Below are positions 7,514 to 16,242 of a DNA stretch of 23,235 nucleotides, in pieces. Position numbers and translations under genes: made by a program. Below the pieces are notes generated by a model that made no database searches, was not told the origin of the DNA, and saw only the letters and a list, made by a program, of their open reading frames with translations. Numbering within the stretch: the first letter of the stretch is position 1; each line of letters starts with the position of its first letter. Where the stretch lies: positions 12,984 to 36,218 of the forward strand of contig DBQV01000007.1 of the NCBI GenBank assembly GCA_002305755.1, given 5' to 3'. Source of the stretch: Christensenella sp. UBA1385. Lineage in GTDB: Bacteria; Bacillota; Clostridia; Christensenellales; Aristaeellaceae.

Positions 7514-7558
7514 CTCCGAATCATTTCCACGCCTGGGCGATTTTCCGCCCCGGATCAG

Positions 7559-9513
7559 CTACTTGATGCTCCCCCTGAAATCCGCGGCGGGGTCGGCGCC
7601 TTCTGCCTTCGCTTCCGCCGGGACAAGGCCGAGCTTCGCAAGCCACCTGCGCCTGCGGGCGCGGGCGTCCAGCCGCTCGCCCAGATCGCGCGCGCCCACG
7701 CCGTAGACCAGGTACAGGATCAGGCCGGACACGATCATGATGAATACGGTGGAGGCGTTCCTGCGGCCGGTGGCGTTCACGTTGTAGCCATAGAGGCCCT
7801 CTTCCCGCGTCATGCTCTGGATCACCATGGCATAGGAGGTGCCGTAGCTGCTGGCGAAGGTGGCGGACATATCGTACTCGGTGAACAGCGTGTTGAAATT
7901 GAGCGCGAACACGGCCAGCACGCTGGGCAGCACAATGGGCAGTTTGACCCTCAGGAAGGTGCGCAGGCCGGAGGCCCCCAGGCTCTTGGCCGCCTCCTCC
8001 AGCTCGCTGTCGATGGCGTAGAAGCTGGCCTTGATCATGCGCAGCGAGAAGGGCAGGCGCACCACCGCGTAGGCAATGACGATCAGCAGGCGCACATTCT
8101 CCATGTAATACAGGTTGGTGAAGCCCGTGTACCAGATCTGATCGCTGTTGAAGTAGATGCGGTAGGAGTAGCAGATGAGGATGGTGGGCAGCAGCCAGGG
8201 GAACAGCAGGCTGTATTCCAGCACCGCGCCGGACTTGCGCAGCTTGCCCGTCCTGCTGCGCTTGAAAATGTAGTTGCAGGCCGCCACCACGATCACGCAG
8301 GCCAGCGCCGCCGCGACGGCGGAGAGGATGAAGCTGGTGCGGATGCCGCCCAGCGTGGCCTCGTTGGAGAACAGACCGCTGATGGCCCCCTCGCGGATGC
8401 GGGCGGTGCCCCTGGAGGTGAGGTAGCTGTAATCCTGCTGGCCGAAGTAGTTGATCAGCGTCCAGCCCGAGGGGTCCAGCGTTTTCATCTGGATGGCCCC
8501 GTGGGGCTGGAAGGAGAAGACGATGATCATCAGCACCGGCGTCATGTAGACGACGAAGAGCACATAGGCGTACACATGGGCCAGCACATTGGCCACTGGG
8601 TTTGTGATCTTCTGCTTGACCAGCTTGGCCTTGGTCTTGGACACGGAGAGGTAGTGCCCCTTCTTTTCGTAGCTGCTGAGGATGGTCAGCAGCACGATGG
8701 TGAACGCGGCCAGTATGATGGACAGCAGCGCGGCCCGCGCCTGCGGGAAGGCCTCGTCGGCCGCGGAGGAACCGGCCAGGCGCACGATCTCCGGGTTGAT
8801 GCTGTCATAGCCCAGCAGCACGGGGGCGGACATGGCGCACAGGCCCGTGATGAAGGTCATGATGGTCAGCGAGAACAGCGTGGGCAGCAGCGTGGGGAAG
8901 ACCACCTTCATCAGCACTTTGAAGGGCTTGGCGCCCAGGTTGCGCGCGGCCTCCACGGTGTTGTAGTCGATGCCGCGGATGGCGTTGCGCAGAAAGAGCA
9001 TATGGTTGCTGGTGCAGGCGAAGGTCATCGTGAAGAGCACGGCCCCGAAGCCCGAGAACCAGTTGGGGTTCATGCCCGGGAACAGGCGCAGCAGCTGCGC
9101 CGTGATGATGCCGTTGCTGTCGTACAAAAACAGGTAGCCCGTGCCCAGCGCGATGCCGCCGTAGATCAGCGTGGTCATGTAGCCCAGGCGCAGTATCTTC
9201 GCCCCCCTGATGTCGAAATACTCTGTCAGCAGCACCACGCTGATGCCCACCACATGGACGGTGATGACCAGCAGCACCGCCAGCTTGACCGAGTTCCACA
9301 GGAACTTGGACATGCTGCCCGCCAGAAAGAAGCGGATGACGGCCAGCGGGTCCGTTTCGCCCGTCGCCGGGTTTTTGGCGGTGAAGATCTGGGTGAAGGT
9401 ATTCAGGGTGGGCAGCAGCATGAAGCCGAAGAAAAGAAAGACGAAAAAGCTCACGCCGAAAATGCGCAGCAGCAGCTCCGGCTTCAGGCGGCGGCTGTCG
9501 TCAAGGCGCTGGG

Positions 9514-9517
<4 letters not shown>
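7559..9517 (-). CDS. ABC transporter permease with two fused membrane domains (FbpB/ThiP-like)
   Basis: The 652-residue protein holds two binding-protein-dependent permease domains in one chain. The coupling (EAA) loops are visible in each half: VEAARNLGAKPFKVLMK and EEAAKSLGASGLRTFLR, each followed by a proline-rich P-x-x-L-P segment. About twelve membrane helices are likely. Fused double permeases of this kind occur in ferric iron (FbpB/SfuB), thiamine (ThiP) and some phosphonate importers. Its ATG overlaps the ATPase stop as ATGA, so the two are coupled. The C-terminus has a basic then acidic hydrophilic tail of about 40 residues. The transported substrate cannot be decided from the sequence. 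Confidence 0.9.
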
Positions 9518-10551
<1,034 letters not shown>

Positions 10552-10616
10552 GGATAGCACTCCCGTACAGCGAAATGGAATCAGACCTCGGCTGCTCACA
10601 GTTTACAAAATAAGAA

Positions 10617-10648
10617 GGGAGGGGGCAAGCCTTCGCCCGCCCCCTCCC
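10617..10648 (-). terminator. Intercistronic terminator/attenuator between binding-protein and ATPase genes
   Basis: On the minus strand a perfect 10-bp GC-rich stem (10639-10648 with 10617-10626) with a 12-base loop is followed by TTCTTATTTTG, 11 bases after the binding-protein stop. It should stop part of the transcripts, so that the binding protein is made in excess of ATPase and permease. Confidence 0.8.
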
Positions 10649-10659
10649 CATGAGCGACT

Positions 10660-11868
10660 TTATTTCGCGGCCTGGACGAGGGTCGCCCAGTCAAGGGCGT
10701 CCCAGTTCGGCTCCGCGGGGGCGGCGTTCATATCCGCCCAGTAGAAGCCAAGGTTGGTCATGATGTTGGTCCACTGGCTGGCATGCGCGCCGACGTACTC
10801 GGCGTAGTTCATATCCGTGCCTTCTACCTTGCTCAGGGCGAAGTTCGGGATCTGGTAGATGGCGGGCACGCCGTCCGGATAGAGCGCGGCCACAGCCTCC
10901 TGGTTGCAGGGATAGCTGTCAAACTCCTCGCCCCACATGGACTGCACTTCGCCGCTGCCGAACCACTCGGCAAAGGCCTTCACGGCCTCGGTCTCTTCTT
11001 CGCTGCGGCCCTCGCGGTCCAGAATGCCGATGTACTCGGCGATGTAGTAGGTACCGTCCTTGATGTCCACCAGGTTCCAGTTTTCGGGCTGCAGCGTGCC
11101 GCGCAGCGGGTTCGCGCTGCCCTCGGCCGCGGCGTCCACCTTGCCGTACAGCGAGGAGGAGTAGAAGGTGGATACCTGCACGTCGCCGCGGTTCAGGGCG
11201 TCAAAGCCGTAGCTGTCGCCGGTGAACAGGCCGCCCGCGCAGTACTTCCACAGCATCTTCCAGCCGTCGATGCTGATGCCGCCCGCGGGGCTGGAAGGAT
11301 CGGTATAGGGATAGAGCAGCGAGCTGTTGATGTTGGCGTTGGTGGTGCCGCCCACCTTGCCCTGGCGGTACCACTTGTAGTTCGTGTTCACCAGGTCGGA
11401 CCAGTGCTCGAAGTGCAGCTCCTCGCCCTTGGTGCCCAGATCGTCGTTGCGGTAGAGCATCAGGATGTTCTGGATGACCAGGCCGTAGGCCTTGCCGTCA
11501 TACTTATAGTCTCCCACCTTGTCCGCCCAGCTGGGGGTCCAGTCCACCAGCCTGAGGTTCTCGTAGGTGCCGTTTACCACCTGGCCCCAGCGGGTCTCAT
11601 TGAGGCCGAAGAGGATATCGCCGTCCTTCTTCTCATTGGCGGCCTGGATGGCGGCGGTGTCGCCGGAGATCACGGAGTTGTCATCCATGGAGATGGTGAA
11701 GCCCGCGGCCTTGGCCTCGTTTTTCAGCCAGGTAGCGCGCTCAGTGGAGTTGGAATTGGAGTAGATGCGGATGGTGACGCCGGAATAATCCTTGCCCTCG
11801 GCCAGCACGCCGCCCGTCAGGGAGAGCCCGAGGCAGAGCGCCAGTATGAAAGCCAACGATCTTTTCAC
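10660..11868 (-). CDS. Extracellular solute-binding protein of an ABC importer (family 1, FbpA/PotD-like)
   Basis: I choose the GTG at 11868, which has AGGGG about 9 bases upstream and opens directly into a signal peptide (MKRSLAFILALCLGLSLTGG, with cleavage likely after VLA at residue 23). The product is 402 residues. The mature N-terminus YSGVTIRIYSNSNSTE resembles the first strand of iron, polyamine and thiamine binding proteins, and YGLVIQNILMLYRNDD is the usual hinge-region strand. No lipobox cysteine is present, so anchoring is unclear. The gene has its own strong promoter and is followed by the ATPase and permease genes of the same importer. Conserved ligand residues that would decide between metal, thiamine or phosphonate could not be identified. 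Confidence 0.88.
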   Translation of the reverse strand: MKRSLAFILALCLGLSLTGGVLAEGKDYSGVTIRIYSNSNSTERATWLKNEAKAAGFTISMDDNSVISGDTAAIQAANEKKDGDILFGLNETRWGQVVNGTYENLRLVDWTPSWADKVGDYKYDGKAYGLVIQNILMLYRNDDLGTKGEELHFEHWSDLVNTNYKWYRQGKVGGTTNANINSSLLYPYTDPSSPAGGISIDGWKMLWKYCAGGLFTGDSYGFDALNRGDVQVSTFYSSSLYGKVDAAAEGSANPLRGTLQPENWNLVDIKDGTYYIAEYIGILDREGRSEEETEAVKAFAEWFGSGEVQSMWGEEFDSYPCNQEAVAALYPDGVPAIYQIPNFALSKVEGTDMNYAEYVGAHASQWTNIMTNLGFYWADMNAAPAEPNWDALDWATLVQAAK

Positions 11869-11911
11869 GATAATGACCCCTTTCCGAATTCGATAAAATT
11901 GTACCAAAATT

Positions 11912-11940
11912 ATTGTAGCACTCCCGTCGCCTGATGTAAA
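11912..11940 (-). promoter_or_regulatory. Promoter of the ABC importer operon
   Basis: On the minus strand TTTACA (11935-11940) and TACAAT (11912-11917) are 17 bases apart, with TGC directly before the -10 (extended -10). A second TACAAT lies about 14 bases further downstream. This is the strongest promoter candidate before the binding-protein gene. Confidence 0.8.
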
Positions 11941-11974
11941 GGAAAACAGCAAATCAGGGGACAAGGGGCGAAGA

Positions 11975-12757
11975 CTATCCCAGCGCCACGTCCAGTATCA
12001 TCATCACCGTGAAGCCCAGCGCCACGCCGATGGTGCCGATGTTGGAGTGGCTGCCCACCTGCAGCTCGGGGATCAGCTCCTCCACCACCACATAGATCAT
12101 CGCGCCCGCGGCGAAGGCCAGCAGATAGGGCAGCACCGGCACCAGCAGATGGGCCAGCAGCACGGTGATCAGCGCGGCGATGGGCTCCACGATGCCGCTG
12201 AGCGTGCCCAGCACGAAGGCCCTGTTCTTGCTCACGCCCTCGGAGCGCAGGGGCATGGAGATGATGGCCCCTTCGGGGAAGTTCTGGATGGCGATGCCCA
12301 GCGACAGCGCCAGCGCGGATGAAAAGGCCACGCTGGTATCGCCCGCGGCCAGCGCAGCGTAGACCACGCCCACGGCGATGCCCTCCGGGATGTTGTGCAG
12401 CGTGACGGCCAGCATCAGCATGGTGTTGCGCTTGGCCGAGGTCCTGATGCCCTCAGGCTCCTGCGCGCTCACATGCTGGTGGGGCGTGTAGGTATCCAGC
12501 AGCAGCAGAAAAGCGATGCCCAGCAGAAAGCCCACGGCGGGCGGCAGCCAGCCGATGAGCCCCAGCTCGGTGGATTTGTCGATGGCGGGCAGCAGCAGCG
12601 ACCAGACCGAGGCGGCCATCATCACGCCGGCGGCAAAGCCCGTCAGTATTTTCTGGATGGCGGGGCGCATCGCCCCCCGCATCAGGTACACCATGGCGGC
12701 GCCCGCCGTGGTGCCGATAAAGGGGATCAGAAGCCCCCAGATGATATCAACCCGCAT
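11975..12757 (-). CDS. ZIP-family divalent metal transporter
   Basis: The 260-residue membrane protein carries the ZIP metal-site motifs HNIPEG (121-126) in the fourth helix and QNFPEG (158-163) in the fifth, plus VVEELIPE near the C-terminus. A His-containing variable loop (TPHQHVS, about 91-97) lies between helices three and four. About eight helices are predicted. It should import Zn2+ or a similar metal (ZupT/GufA-like). ATG at 12757 has GGGAGGGC just upstream. It is divergent from alaX, an enzyme family that needs zinc; that may be coincidence. The second site uses Asn160 where other ZIPs may have His, Glu or Asn, so metal choice is open. Confidence 0.92.
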   Translation of the reverse strand: MRVDIIWGLLIPFIGTTAGAAMVYLMRGAMRPAIQKILTGFAAGVMMAASVWSLLLPAIDKSTELGLIGWLPPAVGFLLGIAFLLLLDTYTPHQHVSAQEPEGIRTSAKRNTMLMLAVTLHNIPEGIAVGVVYAALAAGDTSVAFSSALALSLGIAIQNFPEGAIISMPLRSEGVSKNRAFVLGTLSGIVEPIAALITVLLAHLLVPVLPYLLAFAAGAMIYVVVEELIPELQVGSHSNIGTIGVALGFTVMMILDVALG

Positions 12758-12804
12758 ATAGCCCTCCCAAAGTCCGATGAATCCGGTCAGAGTCTACCAT
12801 CTTC

Positions 12805-12822
12805 GCTTGCTTGCAAACAAGC
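12805..12822. promoter_or_regulatory. Near-palindrome over the divergent zip/alaX -35 boxes
   Basis: GCTTG-c-TTGCAA-a-CAAGC is an 18-base dyad with a single mismatched pair. It covers the TTGCAA -35 candidate for alaX and the TTGTTT -35 candidate for zip on the other strand, so a protein bound here could control both genes. Inferred from symmetry and position. Confidence 0.4.
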
Positions 12823-12839
12823 CCCGCGCATGCTAATCT
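12811..12839 (+). promoter_or_regulatory. Candidate alaX promoter
   Basis: TTGCAA (12811-12816) and TAATCT (12834-12839) are 17 bases apart, 20 bases before the alaX start. Confidence 0.5.
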
Positions 12840-12858
12840 CAGGGAAAGGAGCGAGGGC

Positions 12859-14055
12859 ATGACAGAAAGACTTTATTATGAGGACGCTTACCTGCGGGCT
12901 TTTGAAGCCCGCGTCACCGGCTGCCGGACGCAGGAAGGGGCGGGCTGGCTGGTCACGCTCGACCGCAGCGCCTTCTACCCCACCGGCGGCGGGCAGCCCT
13001 TTGACACGGGCCTGATCGGGCAGGCAAGGGTCCTGGACGTATGGGCAGACGATTCGGGCGAGGTGTACCACCTTACCGACGCGCCGCTGGAAGAGGGGAG
13101 CGGCGCGCGGTGCCTGATCGACTGGCCGCGCCGCTTCGACCACATGCAGCAGCACGGGGGCGAGCACATCCTCGCGGGCAGCCTGCACGCGCTGCTGGGC
13201 GGCTTCACCCATGGGCTGCACATCGGGGCCGAGGTCTGCACCATCGATGTCACCATGCCGGACGGCCGCACCCACCTGAAGGGCGAAGAGCTTCGGGCCC
13301 TGGGCGAGCTGGCCAACAGCCGCGTGCAGCAGGCAGCCCCCATCCGCTGCTGGTTTCCCTCGGCCGAGGAACTTGAAAGGCTCCCGCTGCGCAAGGAGCC
13401 GACGGTCACCGAGCATATCCGCGTGGTGATGGCGGGCGATTTTGAGTGCGTGGCCTGCGGCGGCACGCACCCGCGCAATACGGGAGAGATCGGCCTGATC
13501 CTGCCCCTTTACACGGCCCCGGCTCGGGGCAAGCTGCGCCTGAGCTTTGTCTGCGGGCAGCGCGCCGTCCGCTACGCGCAGGCCCTGCTTGTGTCTGCGG
13601 GGCGGGCAGGGGCCGCGCTCAGCGCGCCGCCCGAGGCGCTGGGCGAGGCGGCGGAACAGCACAAGGAGGAGCAGGCCGCGCTGCGCGCCAGGCTGGCCGC
13701 CCTGCAGAGGGAAAACGCTCGCCTGGTGGCGGAAGCGCTGGCAGGGAGCGCGGCGACGCTCCCCGGCGGGGAAGGGCTTGTCTGCGCCCGCCTGGGCGAG
13801 GCGGAGCTCCTGCAGGGCGTCGCCTCGTTTCTCACGGCCCGGCCGGGCTTCATCGCGCTGCTCTCGGCCCCGGGGGAGGGCGGCGGGGAGCGGCTGCTCT
13901 TCGCCCGATCGCCGGATGCCCCTGGGGATATGGCCCGTCTTTTGCGCGAGTCGGGCGCCAGGGGCGGGGGCCGGCCGGATTTCGCGCAGGGCCTCGCGCC
14001 CAGTCAGGGCGCGGCCGAGGCGGCCGCGCAAACGATGCTGAAAGGCAGATCATGA
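12859..14055 (+). CDS. alaX: Alanyl-tRNA editing protein (AlaX, long form with DHHA1 region)
   Basis: This 398-residue protein should hydrolyse mischarged Ser-tRNA(Ala) in trans. The zinc-binding residues of the editing site are visible: HGGEH (His99, His103) and CGGTH in the stretch VACGGTHPRNTGEIG. The fold's opening motif FYPTGGGQPFDTG is at 39-51. A coiled-coil of about 40 residues (near 270-300) leads into a C-terminal DHHA1-like region, as in AlaX-L. ATG 12859 follows AAAGGAGCGAGG; an upstream TTG in frame lies in the promoter and is rejected. Its stop overlaps the next start (ATGATG), coupling it to the HdeD-like gene. Confidence 0.92.
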   Translation: MTERLYYEDAYLRAFEARVTGCRTQEGAGWLVTLDRSAFYPTGGGQPFDTGLIGQARVLDVWADDSGEVYHLTDAPLEEGSGARCLIDWPRRFDHMQQHGGEHILAGSLHALLGGFTHGLHIGAEVCTIDVTMPDGRTHLKGEELRALGELANSRVQQAAPIRCWFPSAEELERLPLRKEPTVTEHIRVVMAGDFECVACGGTHPRNTGEIGLILPLYTAPARGKLRLSFVCGQRAVRYAQALLVSAGRAGAALSAPPEALGEAAEQHKEEQAALRARLAALQRENARLVAEALAGSAATLPGGEGLVCARLGEAELLQGVASFLTARPGFIALLSAPGEGGGERLLFARSPDAPGDMARLLRESGARGGGRPDFAQGLAPSQGAAEAAAQTMLKGRS

Positions 14056-14618
14056 TGAAAAACAAAGAGAGGTCAGGGCGACCCAAAAAAGAGAGACCAT
14101 GGCTCACGCGCCTGACCCACGCGCTGACGGGCCTTGCCATGCTGGCGGGCGCTGTCTGGGCCGCCGCGCAGCCGGAGAGCTCGCTGCGCGGTTTTCTGCT
14201 GATCCTGGGCGCGCTCTCGCTGCTCTACGGCCTGGCGGGCCTGATCGCTTACTTCAGGCTCAGCGAGAAACCCACGCTCAAGGAGCGCGCGGGGCTCGCC
14301 CTCAGCGTGCTGGTGATCCTGCTGGGCGCGCTGATGCTGCTGGCCCCGGGCTTTGTGGCCCCGGCGCTTCGAACAGCCGCCGCCGCGGCCTTCGCCGTGA
14401 TGGGGCTGCGCGGCCTGCTGAGAAGGCGCGCGCAGGGCGCGGGCAAGGCGCTGGCGCGCTTCCTCATCGCCGCCAACCTGCTGCAGATCGCGCTCGCCGC
14501 GCTGATGATCGTCCGCCCGCTGCCGGAAACGCTCACGCTGCCGCTGCTGATCACGCTGGCGCTGCTGCTGTCGGGCGCGGAGCAGCTGGCGCTGGCTTTT
14601 CGCAGGGCAAAGGGCTGA
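14052..14618 (+). CDS. HdeD-like (DUF308) membrane protein
   Basis: The product is 188 residues from the first of two adjacent ATG codons at 14052, which overlaps the alaX stop (ATGA); the second ATG gives 187. A basic hydrophilic N-terminus of about 20 residues precedes six membrane helices arranged as three similar hairpins, the pattern of the HdeD/DUF308 family. In enterobacteria HdeD is linked to acid resistance, but the role of the clostridial members is not known. No enzymatic motif is seen. It is probably cotranscribed with alaX, with no evident functional tie. The family call rests on helix pattern and composition. Confidence 0.75.
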   Translation: MMKNKERSGRPKKERPWLTRLTHALTGLAMLAGAVWAAAQPESSLRGFLLILGALSLLYGLAGLIAYFRLSEKPTLKERAGLALSVLVILLGALMLLAPGFVAPALRTAAAAAFAVMGLRGLLRRRAQGAGKALARFLIAANLLQIALAALMIVRPLPETLTLPLLITLALLLSGAEQLALAFRRAKG

Positions 14619-14621
14619 GGC

Positions 14622-14650
14622 TTGTGCCGCCTGCCCCTTCGGGCTATACT
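14622..14650 (+). promoter_or_regulatory. Promoter of the ECF S-component gene
   Basis: TTGTGC (14622-14627) and TATACT (14645-14650) are 17 bases apart, 32 bases before the gene. It starts right after the HdeD-like stop, so the S component has its own promoter. Confidence 0.65.
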
Positions 14651-14682
14651 GTAAAGGATTTTCAATATTGAGGTGATTTTTC

Positions 14683-15201
14683 ATGAAAGACGGACAGACA
14701 AGAAAACTCGTGATCTCCGCCCTGTGCGTGGCGCTGGCCTTTCTTCTGCCTTTTCTGACCGGGCAGATCCCGCAGATCGGCAGCATGCTGAGCCCGATGC
14801 ACATCCCGGTGCTGCTGTGCGGCCTGCTGTGCGGCTGGCCCTGGGGCCTGGCGGTGGGCTTCGTCAGCCCCCTGCTGCGCTCGCTGATCCTCGGCATGCC
14901 GCCGCTGATGCCCATGGCGACGGCCATGGCCTTTGAGATGGCGGCCTACGGCCTGGTCTCCGGGCTGATCTACGCTGCCCTGGGGCGCAAAAAGCGCAAC
15001 ATCTACATCGCCCTGATCGCGGCCATGCTGGTCGGCCGCGCGGTCTTCGGCCTGGCCATGCTGGCGCTGATGGGCCTGACGGGCGGCAGCTATACCTTCG
15101 CGGCCTTCCTGTCCGGGGCCTTTATCAAGGCCTGGCCCGGCATCATCCTGCACATCCTCATCATCCCGCCGATCGTGATGGCGGTGGAAAAGATCAAATA
15201 G
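14683..15201 (+). CDS. ECF transporter S component (substrate-specific membrane subunit)
   Basis: The 172-residue protein has about six membrane helices. It shows the N-terminal pattern RKLVISALCVALAFLLPF typical of ECF S components, with the small-residue segment that docks on the T subunit, then GSMLSPMHIPVLLCGLLCGW, a block seen in S components of vitamin or precursor importers. ATG 14683 follows TGAGGTGA. Energising subunits (EcfA, EcfA', EcfT) are not adjacent, as usual for group II ECF systems that share one module. The substrate is unclear; pantothenate- or queuosine-precursor-type S components are possible relatives. No riboswitch is recognisable in the 64 bases upstream. Confidence 0.85.
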   Translation: MKDGQTRKLVISALCVALAFLLPFLTGQIPQIGSMLSPMHIPVLLCGLLCGWPWGLAVGFVSPLLRSLILGMPPLMPMATAMAFEMAAYGLVSGLIYAALGRKKRNIYIALIAAMLVGRAVFGLAMLALMGLTGGSYTFAAFLSGAFIKAWPGIILHILIIPPIVMAVEKIK

Positions 15202-15258
15202 CCGTCTTGCGACAAACGCAGGGGCTGTGACAGGAGCCATCCCGCCGCGCATGTTTAT

Positions 15259-15311
15259 GAACCACTCACGATTGCCACGATATACAGGCAGCGTGAGTGG
15301 TTCTTCTTTAT
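15259..15311 (+). terminator. Terminator of the ECF S-component gene
   Basis: A perfect 12-bp stem (GAACCACTCACG at 15259-15270 and complement at 15292-15303) is followed by TTCTTTATT. The 21-base loop itself contains a TGCC/GGCA pairing. It lies about 58 bases after the stop codon. The T-rich side faces the plus strand only. Confidence 0.8.
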
Positions 15312-15359
15312 TGTATGCAGGTATCGGACTCCTGCCGCAGCCTCTCCTTTTGTATCTGA

Positions 15360-16220
15360 CTATTCGTAGGCCTTGATGATAGCCTGCGTGCCCTCGTCCT
15401 GAAGGCCCGCGTCGGCCAGGGCCTGATAGCTCTCCAGCACGCGGCTGAGGATGGGCAGCTCCAGCTGACGCCATTCCGCCTCTTCCTTGGCAAGGCCCAT
15501 GTCCTTGATAAAGTGCTTGATAAAAAAGCCCGGCGCGAAGTCGCCCGCCAGCATCTTGCGGCCGTTGTTGTTCAGCTGCCAGCTGCCCGCCGCGCCGCCC
15601 GAGATGGCGTCCGCCATGGCCACAGGGTCCAGCCCCGCGGCCCTGGCATAGGCGATGGCCTCGGCCACGCCCGCGATGGCGCCCGCGATGGCGATCTGGT
15701 TGGCCATCTTGGTATGCTGGCCGTTGCCCGCCTTTCCCTGATAGCGGACGGACTTGCCCATGCGCTCAAACACGGGCAGGGCCCTGTCGAAGGCTTGGCG
15801 TTCACCGCCCACCATGATGGCCAGCGTGCCGCTTTTCGCGCCGCTGTCGCCGCCGGAAACCGGCGCGTCCAGGGCGTCCAGGCCCCGCTCAAGCGCGGCG
15901 TCAAAGATGCGCACGGCCAGCTTGGGCGAGGTGGTGGTCATATCCGCCAGCAGCGTGCCCGGCTGCGCGCTGTCCAGGATGGCGCCCGCGGAAAAATAGA
16001 CCTCCTCGACGTCCTTGGGGTAACCCACCATGGTAATGACCATGTCGGCCCCGCGCACGCAGGAGGAGATGTCCCCGCACCAGAGCGCGCCATGCGCCAC
16101 CACCTCGGCGGCGGACTCGCGCCTGCGGCTGTATACCTTCAGGCTGTAGCCGGCCTTCAGCAGATTGGCCGCCATGCCGCGGCCCATGACCCCGATGCCG
16201 ATAAAGGCGATGTTTTTCAT
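15360..16220 (-). CDS. Beta-hydroxyacid dehydrogenase (3-hydroxyisobutyrate / tartronate semialdehyde reductase family)
   Basis: The 286-residue enzyme has the N-terminal Rossmann motif GIGVMGRGMAANL (residues 8-20), the family motif DAPVSGGDSGAKSGTLAIMVGG (118-139, substrate loop) and the catalytic lysine Lys171 in GNGQHTKMANQ. It should oxidise a beta-hydroxyacid, or reduce the semialdehyde, with NAD(P). Arg31-Arg34 after the second strand (YSRRRES) suggests a preference for NADP. Length is normal. ATG 16220 follows AAGGAGGG. It is the last gene of a five-gene operon, 22 bases after the M20 peptidase. Exact substrate is not readable; relatives act on 3-hydroxyisobutyrate, 2-hydroxy-3-oxopropionate or succinic semialdehyde. 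Confidence 0.9.
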   Translation of the reverse strand: MKNIAFIGIGVMGRGMAANLLKAGYSLKVYSRRRESAAEVVAHGALWCGDISSCVRGADMVITMVGYPKDVEEVYFSAGAILDSAQPGTLLADMTTTSPKLAVRIFDAALERGLDALDAPVSGGDSGAKSGTLAIMVGGERQAFDRALPVFERMGKSVRYQGKAGNGQHTKMANQIAIAGAIAGVAEAIAYARAAGLDPVAMADAISGGAAGSWQLNNNGRKMLAGDFAPGFFIKHFIKDMGLAKEEAEWRQLELPILSRVLESYQALADAGLQDEGTQAIIKAYE

Positions 16221-16242
16221 GGTCTGACCCTCCTTGATGGTA

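Noticed and set aside
11869..11974. Fur box before the ABC importer gene
   Set aside because: The two TACAAT strings with AATTTT between them do not match a GATAATGATAATCATTATC-like site; they are explained as -10 elements.
13446..14051. N-terminal extension of the HdeD-like protein
   Set aside because: This part is an out-of-frame reading of alaX, Arg/Gly-rich and without motif; the ATG at 14052 overlaps the alaX stop as at other couplings here.
14619..14682. Riboswitch before the ECF S-component gene
   Set aside because: Only about 32 transcribed bases precede the start, too short for a known vitamin riboswitch, and no conserved element is seen.
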